Source of the DNA: Massospora cicadina
Taxonomy: Eukaryota > Entomophthoromycota > Entomophthoromycetes > Entomophthorales > Entomophthoraceae
Assembly: GCA_022478985.1 (NCBI GenBank)
Contig: JAKSZP010017344.1
Coordinates: forward strand, 55,244 to 119,243
Length of the DNA stretch: 64,000 bases
Reading direction: 5' to 3'
Shown here: piece by piece, positions 11,600-23,501 of the stretch
Position numbering within the stretch: the first letter of the stretch is position 1
Layout: the number at the start of each line of letters is the position of its first letter
Notes under the pieces: generated by a model
The model's input: the letters and a program-made list of their open reading frames with translations, nothing else
Told to the model about the DNA's origin: nothing
Database searches by the model: none
Translations under genes and position numbers: made by a program

Positions 11600-11960
11600 T
11601 TCTTCTGATGTAATTGTGGAAGAGCATGGATTAAATAGGGAAATTTTAGCAAAATGATTGATCACCACTATTACCGCTTTAAATCTATTAGAACAGGGAA
11701 GTCTAACAATAAAGTCCATGGACATTAGTGTCCATGGACTCTCCGCCTGTTGTAAAGGATGAAGTAGACCATTCCTTCCTGATCAATCTGACTTGGTTCA
11801 TGAACAAGTAATGCAATTGGCGATCCAGGCTGGTACTACTTTTGATAAACCCACCCAATTAAAAGTCCTCTTGATCAACTTGGTACATTTCTTATTGCCC
11901 AGATGACCAATTGTGGGAGGGTCGTGATGTTCCCAAAACACCTCAGCTCTGAAGAAAAGG
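11600..11960 (-). pseudogene. Element C integrase, core start and zinc-binding part
   Basis: Continues the integrase on the far side of copy 1. Near 11590-11725 the minus strand reads SMDFIVRLPCSN then AVIVVINHFAKISLF, the first acidic residue of the DDE core. The zinc-binding region lies toward 11960, in broken frames. The ORF1-only element split the core just after SEETSCLF. Confidence 0.75.
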
Positions 11961-12720
11961 GAAACCCAAACCCACAATTAAAAACAAATGAGATCCTCCA
12001 CCAAGGAATATAGGGAATGTTTGTGAGTTTGAAGGGACAATTGGTCTAATAATTATACTTCTTCAGGACAGGTCATTTGAGCTCCTAAAACCCGTGAAAT
12101 AAGGGGGGCATCAGTATATAAGTTTAATGATGAGACCATGGGGTACATAGATAAAATTTGGGTGGTGGGAATCACAGTAACTAGGTCCACTTCATCCAAG
12201 CCTGTGGGGCAATGAGCTGTATTGCGTCTAAGGAAATTGGGGAGCAAATTCAATTCACTTTTCAAAAATTCATGTTTAAATTTATAGCTGCATAATTTCA
12301 ATAGTTATGAGCTTGACTATGTGCCAATTTCTGCGGCATGCAAAAATACAGAATAGCTTAGTGATCTGTACGCACTGTTAACTCATGCTGAGCGCCTTGT
12401 AACAGATACTGCCAATGAGTCAGAGCCCATTCTATGGCTGCCAACTCCTTATAATAGATGTCAAAGGATTGCTCAGTAGAGGAGATTTTTGGGAAAAGCA
12501 CGCGACTGGATGTTATAAAACGTCATGCTCCTGGAGGAGAACAGCCCCCACTGCATCAGATGAAACATCGCATGCACTGATATACGTTCTGGATAAATCA
12601 GCATGTTTTAAAATGGGATTTGATAAGAACAACTCTTTGATTGACTCTAACGCCTGCTGGAACTCGGGTGTTTAACAAAGAGGAACATTCTTACCTTTGA
12701 GGGGGTGAAGTGGAGCGGCT
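11961..12720 (-). pseudogene. Element C RNase H region (decayed)
   Basis: By position between integrase and reverse transcriptase this must hold RNase H. The minus strand gives QYLLQGAQHELTVRTDH near 12360-12410 and related short matches but no continuous frame. The same segment in element B (20450-20950) is clearer. Confidence 0.55.
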
Positions 12721-13800
12721 AGTTGGGAAAGGGCTTAAGAAATTATCTTCAGGAAAATAATGGCGCCCAATAAATTTCATAATTGTTTCTGGGTTGTTAG
12801 GGTTGACCATTTGTGGATGGCATCCAACTTGCTGGGAAAATCGCATACCCATCTTTTAGTAAAAGGTTTCTGAGAAAAGCAACTTCTTCCCTAACAAGAC
12901 TCGCATTTTATGGCTTGACAAACAGGCCTGCCTTATGCAAATAAGCCACTAAAGCTTCCAAGTTTTTTGCATGTTGTTTGGGAGAAGGGGTGTGAATAAA
13001 AATGTCATCAATATATGCAACTGCGCAAGTAAATTGGAGGTTGCCCAGCACACTATTAATCATTCTTTGAAATGTGGCTGGCGCATTCTTCAATCCAGAG
13101 GGCATTACATGGAATTGGAAATGCCTCACTTTGTTCAGATTACAATAAGCCATTCTTGACCTTCGATCACTCATATTTGGTTGAAGGCATTAATGAGATC
13201 AAGCTTTGAGAACACACAAGGCTTAGCATCGCTTGACTGATAGTTTGCTCCAGTGGCAAAGGGTAGGGATTGTGCACTGTAATTTTGTTTAGGTGTCCAT
13301 AATCCATTCATGGACTGAGGTAACCATTGGCCTTCTTAACAAAATCTATGGGAGAAGCAACTGGTGATGTCTATTTAAATAACCTCCCTTTCTTAAGTAT
13401 ATTGTCTAACCAAGTGTTAAGAGAAGCCTCCTCCTCCACAGTGTGCGGATACAAGGGACAGTTGATATTCACAAACTGTACCATTATTTAGAATCCTAAG
13501 TCAACTTTAGTGTGAGTGGGAAGATGGTCAGCCTTCTCAGAGTTGAAGATACTTTTATAGCACAATAATTTTTTGGGAAAATCAGATGGAAGGCCCGAAG
13601 AAATGAGGGAAGTGATGGAGCTGTGGCCTTGAGTTTTATAAGATTAATGACTAAAGGAAATTCTTCTTCCGTTTGATCATTAACAAATGACAACATATTT
13701 GACACCAGGTGAGTTTTAACATGTTGTTGACACCACCATCCGACCCCCAATATTACTGGAAACACCAAGTTTGGCATTATTGAGAACCAATTGCAAAAGC
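12721..13800 (-). pseudogene. Element C reverse transcriptase
   Basis: Minus strand. At 12908-13174 it reads FHVMPSGLKNAPATFQRMIN and then AVAYIDDIFIHTPSP, which holds the polymerase YIDD catalytic box, followed by LEALVAYLHKAGLFVKP of the thumb region. The N-terminal palm is recognisable in pieces around 13200-13480. Frameshifts and stops throughout. Confidence 0.85.
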
Positions 13801-14404
13801 TAATCTGATGTACTGAGAAAGGTACAAGACGTCAGACTAGATATGAGGTCTGGGAGGCTGATAAAGCAATTATTACTAAAGGACCTAGACTCAGGTCAAG
13901 CTCCAATTGTTGGGTAGCTCAACACTCATAAAATTACCCATGGCTCTGGTATCCACCAAAGCCTAAAAGGAGACGTGGTGAGACTTGATATTAATCTTCA
14001 TGGGTAATAAAAATAGGCGAATTTCTTTATTGGCAGCTTTAATTGAATCTGTATATACATAAGAGATGGTACTAGGATTGAGGGAAACCACTAGGTTGGT
14101 AACTAGAGTAAACACTCCATAAGTTGGAACGATAGAACATAATGACATGTGCATGATGGCTGTGGTAACTATGGAATGTGGTTTGGACAATGATTAGAGC
14201 TGGGCTTTGACACCAAGGCCACCTTGGTGGCTATCATGAAAATTTCATTTAGGAGGGTAAGCTTGGATGATTAAAGAGGAACTAGACTATTATGACAATA
14301 GTAAATTTCTTCACAACCTGACTCAACTGAGAAAAAAAGGATCATTGCTACGCCAATATCAACGAGAAAGGCATAAATGGTTAGGAAATATGGTTAGTCA
14401 ATTA
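13801..14404 (-). pseudogene. Element C protease and residual gag
   Basis: The aspartic-protease active site is visible at about 13930-13960 as ALVDTRAMGNFM; the usual DTGA has become DTRA, which would abolish catalysis. Upstream, 13963-14190 is open and encodes the segment before the protease. From 14190 to the LTR only about 215 bp remains, so gag is largely deleted. Element B reads ALLDTGAAGNFMDL at the same place. Confidence 0.7.
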
Positions 14405-15556
14405 TGTAAGGCAAACAGCAAGTTCTTTTTAGATCAGTCTGCCAGTTTAATTGCTGAAGCACCCAAACGGCAAACCTAAATGCCAGTGGCACTGCTGCTG
14501 GTATGATGGTTATGGAACCAGGAAGAAATTCCGCCATTAAGTGCCCATGAGCCACAATCATGTATAGCACCTAGCAAAGTACCAGATTAACATGGCCATA
14601 AACCCCAAGGGTTGTTGGAATACAGACGGAAAGGGCGGTTTAGTTTAAGCATAAAAACTAGAATTAGGTAAAGAGTTTTAATGGAAAGACAAGTAAAGAA
14701 AATCGACCAACAATTTCTCAGTGCAATGCAGCTGATTAAATAGTGTTTAATATGGTAGTAGGTCCAAGCAGGGATTGGGGCCCTCAAATTTGACCTAAAC
14801 CCGCAAATTTTCAGGGGAAAGGGAAAAATAATTTTAATTAGAACCAACATGGAAGGATTCAGTGGTAGGCTGAGTCACTATTGGTCCAGCTGCAAACGCC
14901 TAGACTGAGGCTCAACTGCGTTTTCATCAGTTGGAATGATGGCATCTGGCTTAGTGAGCAACGGGAACTTCCCAGGGCCACCCCACATAGAGGCGGTCCC
15001 AATTGGTTGGAAACAGGTTTGGGATGCCAAACCATCCAAGCCCGGTCACTGGGGCATTCATTTGACCAAATGAGTTACACTGGGTGCAAATCCCATTCAT
15101 TAGATAGGGGTTTCAAATTATCTTTGATAGTCCCTGAAGGTACCATCTGCTCTTTGCAGATCATCACCAAAGATTTCAAGGGGTGTTTGGCAATGGTGAT
15201 TGTACTGCTAGCTGACTCAAAATCATCAGCAATTCTGGCCAATAATTCAATACTTGTCCCTTCTTGACTATTAGTTTTCCAATTGTTGGGCTTTATTCCC
15301 ATTGGTTTCAGACCTTTCATCTTCAATTCAGTAACCTTGGCGCAGTTTTCCTCAATTTGGCGGACAAGTTCATCAGAAATGAGCGGGGGTACCAGAGGAG
15401 GAATCTTTATAGGGAGCGCTGTTACCTAGCGCTCGTCTATCATGTGGGCGAGGTTGCCTTGGGTGATGAGGGGTACAGCCACCCATTTTTGACCCTTCTT
15501 ATTCAGAAATGGGAAATCGCTTGATCCACGCAAAGGATACGTTCCCTGGACTTACA
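14405..15556 (-). repeat. 5' LTR of element C
   Basis: 1,152-bp partner of 1022-2172. On the minus strand it starts TGTAAGTCC at 15556 and ends GCCTTACA at 14405. The following bases (TAATTGACTAACC on the minus strand) resemble those after the LTR of element B (TAATGGGCCAACC), suggesting a common, non-TGG priming site in these two chromoviruses. Confidence 0.85.
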
Positions 15557-16200
15557 CAGCCTCCATAATAGGCCTCCAAACCACCCGCTCCTTTTTGAAC
15601 TCCTCCCCCCTCAGTGAGCATAACCATCTGGAGGCTCTGGAAGGATTTGTACCACTTAATAATTTCTGTAAAGGTGTATAACACCTATGGATGGTGCTCC
15701 ATTGTTTTACAGGACAGAATTGATCTGGCCCTACTCTTCAACACCACAGCTTCCCCTGTTGTTTAGAGCCAATTGACTCCCATATCTACCACTTTTTCAC
15801 CTGCCCATGTGTCACCGTGTTCTTGACAAGATGTGCTATCTCTTCATTCCATTCCATGGCTTAAAACCTTGTTCAATTATGTTCTTTAAGCATACCCTAG
15901 CTAGATACCACTACCCTCTCTGAGTCCTTGACTTAATCATGTCAAAATGGAAAATCAAAAAGATTTCTCTTCAGGCATCCTTTGCCTTATAAGTGTGGAC
16001 TCTACCGCACATGATTTCCCAATTCAAGTGTATTTGAGACATCCCTGAAATTCTCACTATGTCGCCAGCTCACCCCCTACTCAGTCTCAACTGCAGAAAA
16101 GCTATAGCGCACCAATCCCCCTCCCTTTCTTATGTCTTCTCTTTCCTTTTACATTGCCTCCAGCTTTTTAGGAGCCAAGGCTTAATTAAATAAACACCAA
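15557..16200 (+). pseudogene. LINE 3' fragment (ORF2 C-terminus and 3' end)
   Basis: Plus-strand frame near 15765-15870 reads CCLEPIDSHIYHFFTCP, the cysteine/histidine motif at the C-terminus of many L1-like ORF2 proteins. Coding decays after about 15860 and the fragment ends near 16190 with TTAATTAAATAAA, a plausible LINE 3' end. It lies on the same strand as the LINE remnant at 1-1021 and probably is its continuation past element C. Confidence 0.6.
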
Positions 16201-16520
16201 TCAATTTCTCTTGTTTGGGACCATCTAGTAATTAAAAACTCATATGTTTTTAAAAAGGTCAATTTAGCCTGGCCCATTTTTAGAGAGATTATAAACCTTT
16301 TATAGACTCCAAAACATTGATTAGATTCTAGAAAATCATGAGTACCCAGTCTGTAAGGAATTGGGGGAGCCCAAGTTGGCTCTAGTTGCAAACTGGCGGG
16401 TTCCTATCTGCTATCAGAGGTAATAATCAAACTACTGTCATTGTGGCCCATAAACCCTCTAGTTGACGAGGTAAGTACCATCTTTACATCTGCACAGAAG
16501 CAGCCTCACTGGGCGCCATG
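16201..16520. other. Unassigned stretch left of element A
   Basis: Between the LINE 3' end and the target duplication of A. The minus strand is open over 16182-16391 (69 residues), with nothing recognisable. It was probably the insertion target of A. Confidence 0.4.
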
Positions 16521-16525
16521 ACTCT

Positions 16526-16869
16526 TTTTGAAGTTTTGAATTGTACTTCTGAAGTGGATAGGATAGTCTTGAAGTTACTTTGTGAAATCTCCAAAAAGAT
16601 AGTAAAGATAGTAAATATATGTTGTAAAAGTACCTATTTTTTATTATCAAAAAGGAATATATATTTTTTGGTTTTAAAGTAGCTCAGGATTTATCAGCTC
16701 TTTTCAATTGTTGAGCAATCAAATCTTCTGATATCACCTGATTGGATAAGCGTTAAAGTTCTTTTTAAACTTGATAATATTAAATTCATTAAGTTCTTCC
16801 TCCAAAATTATTTGTGGAATATTTGAGTTAAATGTTTTGTGAACTGAAGAATTTGGTGAAATTTTGACA
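16526..16869 (-). repeat. 3' LTR of element A
   Basis: Direct repeat of the 30732-31294 LTR, and the paralogous empty site for the SINE there (AAGTGGATAGGATAG near 16549). It starts TGTCAAAATTTC on the minus strand right after a polypurine tract. Confidence 0.85.
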
Positions 16870-16886
16870 CCTCCCCCTCAAGATTT
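16870..16886 (-). other. Polypurine tract of element A
   Basis: CTTGAGGGGGAGG on the minus strand, adjoining the start of the 3' LTR and overlapping the end of the integrase frame. Confidence 0.75.
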
Positions 16887-17009
16887 GATCGTAGAGGAGG
16901 ATGAATCCTCAAAATCCAGGGTGATACAATTTACAACTATATATATCCATATCTACATGGACAATTCACTATAAGCCCCTTTTGGAATATAACTCAATAA
17001 GGACCATCG
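16887..17009 (-). pseudogene. Element A integrase C-terminal end
   Basis: The minus strand ends with LDFEDSSSSTIKS then a stop just before the polypurine tract, a common Ty3/Gypsy Pol ending. It continues the integrase that begins on the other side of B at 25258; the junction reads as DGPY, likely the GPY/F region. Confidence 0.6.
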
Positions 17010-18753
17010 TTTCATGTAATCTTCTGATTAAGTAAGACGGGCTTCCAATATGAGTGTGTAACAACCCAGTGGAAATCCCAGAATACCAAGAGCATAGCAG
17101 TTCTGGTTAGTTGTAGGAGGGGTCCCCTATTATTCTTGTGAGGGAAATAAAAGTAAATTAACATACCAATGGCCCCATAGCAAACCAAATGACTGCAATG
17201 GGGGCAACCATGGGTCTTGCTGAGGCATCTCCCAGGGGTGGGAGAGGCTAGAAGGATGACTAATAAAACTGGGTTTGCATTTGGTGACCTTTGGGCTCCT
17301 TTTTCAAACTTTCTTGGACTGGTTCATCATAATAAAATTTCTGAAAATCATAACAATTTTCAAAATTTTTGAAATGCTGATTGAGTTTGCCAATCGAATT
17401 GAATTGAATCAATCCAACCATTAGGAGGCCTTAAGACTTGTCTTGTGTCCATTGAGGAGTTTCATGATGCAAAGAGAGGTCATGTACGTCGCCAAAATGG
17501 TGGATCTATTTAATAAATTGACTTGGATCATATTGGTCCTCAGCAAAATGGCCCAGATGGTCTAGTGCCTGGTCACCACCTCACAGGTGTTAAACAGCAG
17601 TTCTTTAACACCAAACGGATAATTGCAATTAGTGGAGACAGCCTCATTCCACCTGAATTTCGCCATACCATTAGCAGATCAATAGGGCATATTAGTTAGA
17701 ATTCACTGACTATTTTGCAAAGTGGGAGGCAGACCTTAAGCTGGTCCATCAGTGGCCAAATGGGAAAAAGGTCGTTGCAAAGAATTTTGCAGATCTAAAA
17801 CTCTTCAGAAGTGGCGGATCATCATCATAATCTTGAGTCGACTTCTTGGACTGTGATCACCATTTGGTGGGCTGCCAGATTGATGTCTTGGAGGACCACT
17901 CGATGACCATCAGTCCTAAAACACAGATCACTGTGTACTTCGGTGGGATAATTGAAAGTGTTTTGGAAAAAAGTGATAGAGCATGCAGAGTAGGTTTGGC
18001 ATGAGTAGTTTTATTAAACTTAATAGTGGGAACAGACTAACAACTGCTCCTTTCAGAGGCAGTTGCCTTATATGCAAAAAGCTAAAAATGTGGCCTTGGG
18101 TAAGTTTTCTTAGGCAGCAGCAGCTTAAGTACTCATGGGTGCTCAGCCTGGGTTGGGGCTTTGTCATCCAGCTTATGCAAAGGTCACAAAAGCTCTGGCA
18201 ACATAATCGTTTGATCCACCAGGGAGGGACCCTCATGATCCAAACGTAAGTGGATTTACTCAGATCAAAAGGGTGGCCGAATTGAGTTCTGCCAGGATCA
18301 ATATGACGAATTTGTAAAAGATTTTTTAAATTTCCAAAAGTGAATTTCTGACTTGAATTGGTTTTCTTAAACCCAGAAGCTTGGATTCCATTTTTAGGAC
18401 CGGGTTTCCTGACTCAGGAACCATTTCCTGAGTTTTAAGGCCAATTTCCTTCTTTTCCAAGTAAGTAAAAGATGGCGGAGTGGGGCCTAGTGGAGGGGAT
18501 AGGTGCCATTGGTGACTTCTGGCCTGTATTACCTCTTTAAAAACCTCTTTTATCCTTTCAATCAAAAAGAAACAGCCAAATGGGATACTATGGTGGGGTC
18601 TTTTGGGGCCAATGCAGTGACCTGGCGTTCATCAACCACATGACCAAAGTCCCCCAGTTGAGCAAGGGCTCCACAGGGGCATTAGGTCCCTTCTTCTTTC
18701 TAAAAGGTACCTTTTCCCGATCCAACCCATAAGGTTGGGTCTCTAGACTTACA
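17010..18753 (-). repeat. 3' LTR of element B
   Basis: Partner of 23502-25257. The right border (TGTAAGTCTAGAG on the minus strand) is firm because a polypurine tract adjoins it. The left border is less certain: a TGTAACA at 17057 would also fit, but homology with the other copy continues down to about 17010. ORFs inside it on both strands (for example 17928-18249) match in both LTRs only because the LTRs are copies. Confidence 0.75.
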
Positions 18754-18778
18754 TTATACTCTCCTTTTTGAACGGGAA
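18754..18778 (-). other. Polypurine tract of element B
   Basis: AAAAAGGAGAGTATAA on the minus strand immediately before the TGTAAG start of the 3' LTR. Confidence 0.7.
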
Positions 18779-18879
18779 ATATTACTCCTCCTGGCATGCT
18801 AACCAGGATATAGTTCTTGTGTCTAGTAGGAGATTTGATGGCCAAAATCGTAGCAATTTTCTTGGGTGAATAGGGGGCT

Positions 18880-19405
18880 TCAGGATGTGACTCGTGGAAC
18901 TCAGCTACTAACTTCTTTCAATTCTCACAATCCTTTGCACTTATTCAACTATTTTCATAGGCTGGGTAGCTTTTCCATGCAACCAAGTACTGGACTGACC
19001 TTCTGATTTCCTTGAGGCCAGTATTGCCTCCACTTCGGCCTCTTGAGAGTCTCCCAAAATAATAGGTTCAGGGGTAGAAGGAAGCTCACCCTTAAAGGGG
19101 AATATTTGAGAGATGTGGAAAACATTATGTTGTTTCCAATGGGCAGGAAACTTGATGCGGTATGCGCCGTTACCCAAATCCTTCTCTACTTCAAAAGGGC
19201 TATAGAGCTTACTAGCCAACTTCCTGGAGGGAACCTTTATATTTAAGTGGTGAGTGACAAGCATAATAAGTGAGCCTAAAGAGATTTCATGTCCTGGAAG
19301 TTGTTTTCTATCAGAAAATTTCTTATAGTCTTCAATGGCTTTTTCAGTGCTCTTGGAAAAGATTTTGGATCTCTCGGATCTGGGTGACCCAGTCCTCTTC
19401 TGCAA
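18880..19405 (-). pseudogene. Element B integrase C-terminus and chromodomain
   Basis: Minus-strand open frame 18941-19405 has LASKLYSPFEVEKDL (GPY/F-like region), FPAHWKQHNVFHISQI, and then EAEVEAILASRK, the first strand of a chromodomain. The second half, YPAYENS then ISAKDCEN and FHESHPEAP, follows in another frame at about 18885-18975 with two stops. Chromodomain integrases target heterochromatin, which suits the nested insertions seen here. Confidence 0.8.
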
Positions 19406-20147
19406 GGACTGCTGAGGTTAAGCGTGCTCCAATCTGTAAAGTGGGGTTATAACCCAACGTTACTTCAAAGGGGGAAAGTCTAGTGGAAGAGTGTGGGGCA
19501 TTGTTGTAGGCAAATTGCGCTAAAGGGAGGTCTGTGGCCCAAGTGTTCTGGGTGGCTGAGGAGTAACAATGTAAATATTGTTCTAACATTTGATTAACTC
19601 TCTCAGTTTGCCCATCTGATTGTGGGTGATAAGCTGTAGAACGTCAGGCTTTGATGCTAAGAAGTCCCAGCAAAGCATCCCAAAACCTGGCTGTGAACTG
19701 TGGACCACGGTCACATACAATTTCCGTTGGGAGTCCAAACATGGAAAAGACATGAGTGATGAAGAATGCTGCATTATCTGCCGCCGTTATATAAGTGATG
19801 CAAGGGATAAACAGCGCAAACTTGGTGAACCTATCCGCCGCCACCATTATGACATCAAACCCCTTGGAAATGGGAAGTTCAACAATTAAATACACTGAGA
19901 CAGACGTCCAGGGACCCTCAGCTTGTTGCAAAGGATAGAGTAGGCCCTTTTTTCCTTTGCGGTCTGATTTAGAGCGAGCACAGGTAACATAGCTTGATAC
20001 CCAAGCAGGGATATTCTTGGAGATCCCAGGCCAATTGTAGGTTCTTTTGACTAACTCAGCACATTTCTTTGAACCATGATGGCCTACTGTGGGTGGGGTG
20101 TGATGCTCTTTTAAAAATCCTGCATGAACAGGGTAGGTGGGACCCAA
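19344..20147 (-). pseudogene. Element B integrase catalytic core and zinc-binding domain
   Basis: Frame 20147-19644 has HTPPTVGHHGSKKCAELV and SYVTCARSK (zinc-binding region, one cysteine apparently lost), then VSVYLIVELPISKGFD, where the first catalytic aspartate position reads Y, and VCDRGPQFTARFW with the second. The next frame, from about 19650 to 19344, holds [14 protein letters not shown] (third acidic residue) and [16 protein letters not shown] stop and frame change separate them. Confidence 0.85.
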
Positions 20148-21000
20148 ATCCTATCCCAAAATAAGATTATCCCTTCCTTTAAGTAATACAGAGGCCGTTT
20201 GAGCTGCTTAGTCTTAGGTCACTTACTACTTCAGTTCCCTCTGGGCAACATAGTTGACCTGATAAAACGCGTTTGAACATGGGTGTTTCTGGAGATATAT
20301 TGGCATATGCTACCGTGACAGGGGCGAGGGAGAGGATCATGGTGGAAGGCACCACTGTGGTGAGTTCAGAATGGTCCTCCTCTGGGCCTGGAGCCAAGGC
20401 AGTGTTGCAACTCAAAATAATCAGTAGCATATTTAGGGGCACTTTTATGAACTCAAATTTATAGTTAAAGTTACAAAGCTCCCTGTATGTGCGTTCTTGA
20501 CGGTAAGCCAGCTTTTGGGGTTTCCATTAATACAATAAGGACTTATGGTCAGTGCATACTGTGACTTCATGCTTTGCTCCTTGAAGAAGATATCTCCAAA
20601 GAGTCAGTGATCATGTCACCGCAGCCAACTCTTTATCATAGCTTGCCCATGCTTGTTCCGTGGAGGTGAATTTCCTTGAGAAGTATGCCGCTGGGTGCTC
20701 CCTCCCTTAATGCTCTTGCAACAGTACCGCTCCCACTGAAAATGGTGATGCATCACATGCCACAATGAATGGCTTGGATGTGTCAGCATGCCGCGGGATT
20801 GGCGCTGAAAGAAAAGTTTTGATTGCCTTAAAGGTTTGTTGATTCTCGTTTTTCCATTTGAAAGGGACATTCTTCTCTGTCAGTGGGTGGAGGGGTGATT
20901 CCAGCTGGGTGAGCGCAGGAGAAAACTTCTTTAGGAAAATCAAAGTTCCCAGGAAACTTCTTAGTTGTTTTTGGGTGGCAGGGGTTGGCTGGGACTGAAT
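20148..21000 (-). pseudogene. Element B RNase H
   Basis: The minus strand at 20707-20943 reads LTEKNVPFKWKNENQQTF, then KPFIVACDASPFSVGAVLLQ with the first RNase H aspartate, the thumb/connection region just before it. The remainder toward 20450 is split over frames. The interval 20179-20442 contains TVVPSTMILSLAP, part of the linker to integrase. Confidence 0.75.
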
Positions 21001-21831
21001 TGCCTCTAGCTTACAGGGGGGACAGCATACCCATCCTCAAGGAGCAGGTTCCCTAAGAATGTTACTTCCTCTCGAAAGAATTCGCATTTGGAAGGATTGA
21101 CAAAGAGCCCTGCCTTGAGAAGGTCATCCATTACAGCCTCCAAACCCTTGATGTGCTGTTCATGGGTTGGGGAATGGATTAATATCATCAGTGTAAGCGA
21201 CAGCACAGGTAAATCTTAGGTCCCCCAGGACATCATTAATCAAACGTTGTAAGGTTGCTGGTGCGTTCCTCAGTCCAAATGGCATCACCATGAACTGGAA
21301 TATCCCACGCCTTGTCCTAATGGCTGTGAGCCACTTTTTCCTTGACCCTCACCTGGTTAAAGGCATTATCCAGGCCCAACTTTTAAAAGACTCTGGATTT
21401 AGCAATGACCTGTGCAATGGTTTGTTCCAAGGGGAGGAGGTATGGAGCTGAAACTGTCACATTGTTAACATGGCCATAGTCCACATATGGGCGTATGGTC
21501 CCATCCGACTTCTGGGCATAGACAACTGGTGAGGCAATGGGGAAAATTCCTGATAATCCATCCTTTGTCCAGCATCATATAGCCATATGCCCAGCGCCTT
21601 ATCTTCTTCCTTCGTGTGATGGTATAACGAGCAGTTGATATTGACAAGATGCACTGTCAGCTGGAAGGCAAGATTATATTCTGAATGGGGAGGAAGTTGA
21701 GTTGCAAGTCTCATGTCGAAGACATCCTTATATGGGACTAGGAAGTCAGGAAAATCTTGGGGGAGGTCCAAAGGGGTCAGCTCCAAATGAAGAAATTGAG
21801 CTGAGTGAGTGCTCTGTTGTGAGAGCTTCAA
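21001..21831 (-). pseudogene. Element B reverse transcriptase
   Basis: The N-terminal palm at 21831-21457 includes FDMRLATQLPPHSEYNLAFQ and the YHHTKEEDKALGIWLYD region. The catalytic YIDD segment near 21180 is disrupted (reads LMILIHSPTHEQH), followed by LEAVMDDLLKAGLFVNPSKC and FLGNLLLEDG. About five frame changes or stops. Confidence 0.8.
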
Positions 21832-22049
21832 TTAGTGATAATTCCTTTACTACATCTCTTATTGGCAAAGGACAAAGAGTTAAGTTCCAGATTGATGTTC
21901 ACCTGTTGGCAACACCACCCATCTACTCCATGATGACAGGGTATAGTTAATCAGGTATCGCTGTAAAGTGGTCACAGAAGCCAAATTGGGGGATAAAGAG
22001 CTGAACTGGACGTTGGACAGTATGGCAGGTCATTGGTGTAGATGAAGCG

Positions 22050-22250
22050 CATAGTATAGAAGGAGCAAGCACCATGTCCAGGTCTAGAGAATGTGCCACT
22101 CTATAAATCCATAAAGTTGCCCGCTGCTCCAGTATCCAGGAGAGCTTATACTTTGACCTTCCGTACTCCTACTCTGAAGTTAATGGGAAACAGGAAATAA
22201 GCCTGGTCCTCTTTATTGGCCATAGAAAGAGTGAGGGCAGCGGAAAGTGA
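22050..22250 (-). pseudogene. Element B aspartic protease active-site region
   Basis: The minus strand reads ALLDTGAAGNFMDL at about 22110-22150. DTGA is the catalytic loop of retroviral-type aspartic proteases. Stops flank it on both sides. Confidence 0.7.
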
Positions 22251-23501
22251 TAGTTGGTCCCATAATGAGAAGTGGCCCTTTAGTAACTAATAAGCTACTC
22301 TGCTTCTCATAGGATCCCTCTGTGAGGTTCTCCTTGTCCCTAGGCATGATAGGATTAAATGGTTCTACCATTATGCCTTTGTTCATCACTGTTATGAGGG
22401 AGGGACTTTCATGGTTACATATGTTGGGTGAGGCTGACTCAGTGGGAGAAGAACTAGAGTCAGTGGTATGAGAATCAGTTTCCAGATTAGGTGCGACATG
22501 GGCTTCCATCTGGGCCATTTGTGTGGTTTTTAGAGTAGGATACTTGGGTCCAATGTCACAGTTAACTCCTCATCCGCAGAGAAAGGGAAGGGACTCTCCA
22601 CTGGTGGTATGTTACTCTTCAAAGTAACCTGCGGGTAGGGAGCTACCACTGCAACCCCAGGTAGCGCTTCCCTGGACCCTTGTTCCCTGAAGAGGTAGGA
22701 GAGGGTGGTCTGGACTGGAATGAACTATCAGGGAGGGTGTTTGCCAATGGATGCGATGTCATTACTGCCACTAATGGTATACTTGTATGGAGGGGTTTTG
22801 CCCCCACTGAATACGCTAAGGTAAATGCAGCCTCCATTGATACTGGGAGAGGATCCTATGCATCATTGCTAGCTGCAGAGTTGTCCAAGGCTGCTCTGAA
22901 ATCTGCAACGAAATTTCCGTAGGAATCCTAGCTGAAAGCACTAATGCTGTGAAGGCCTCTACCAGTGACGGAAAGTTGGGGACCTTCTGGTGGATGGTAA
23001 AGAGACTGTAGAGGCGGTATGCTCTAGATTCAGTTCTTGGACCGCATCAGATACTAAACTCAATAAGGGAGTCTGATTCCCCATTTTGGTTGCAGCCCAT
23101 AATAATCCTCTGACCCAGCGGCGTGCTCTTTATCAAGAGCATCTAAGAGAGCCACACTTCTCTGTGCATCAGTGGGAGTGGAAGTTTGAGACCCCCCAGC
23201 TGCAAAGCATACATGAAGCTCTGCCAGAGCATTTAGAACCTGTTCTGCTAGTTCAAGTGATGGGACTGGGGGAGTCCCATTATTACTACACTTTCCAAAG
23301 GTGCAACCTGATTTGCTGGTGCTGGATAAATGTTATCCTGGGTCAACAGAAGTCGTTTGCATGCCCTGCAGAAGGAGATGAGTGACCAGCAGAGAAGACT
23401 AAGTCACATAGGGAATGCAAATTAATTGTAATTAAGTAAGCAACTGCTACGCCTGATCCCATGAGGAGGGCGGAAAGTGCTGAAGTTATTGGTTGGCCCA
23501 T
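22213..23501 (-). pseudogene. Element B gag region and leader
   Basis: Minus-strand pieces between the 5' LTR and protease. Readable segments are 22518-22213 (serine/threonine-rich, starting MAQMEAHVAPNLETDSH) and 22837-22643 (proline- and serine-rich). No zinc knuckle is seen. Position and composition support a Gag remnant; direct domain evidence is weak. Confidence 0.55.

Larger units (their letters stand above)
1022..15556 (-). mobile_element. Element C: Ty3/Gypsy chromovirus, nested and decayed
   Basis: A minus-strand LTR retrotransposon bounded by two related 1.15-kb LTRs (1022-2172 and 14405-15556), both TGT...ACA. Reading the minus strand from 14404 gives protease, reverse transcriptase, RNase H, integrase and a chromodomain, then a polypurine tract. 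The integrase is interrupted twice: by an ORF1-only non-LTR element (9662-11582) and by element D (2803-9268). Removing both leaves about 6.1 kb, normal for the family. Gag is nearly absent: only about 215 bp separates the 5' LTR from the pre-protease segment. Flanking 5-mers (CAACT at 1017-1021, CAGCC at 15557-15561) do not match, so the duplication has decayed or the ends are rearranged. Confidence 0.85.

Noticed and set aside
14267..14479. Plus-strand frame of 70 codons with charged, coiled-coil-like sequence
   Set aside because: It crosses the inner border of C's LTR and lies opposite to the element; no support beyond being open.
16505..16520. TGGCGCCCAGTGAGGC on the minus strand, looking like a primer-binding site after an LTR
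   Set aside because: It follows the 3' LTR of A and lies outside the ACTCT target duplication, so it is flanking DNA. A polypurine tract is on the other side of this LTR.
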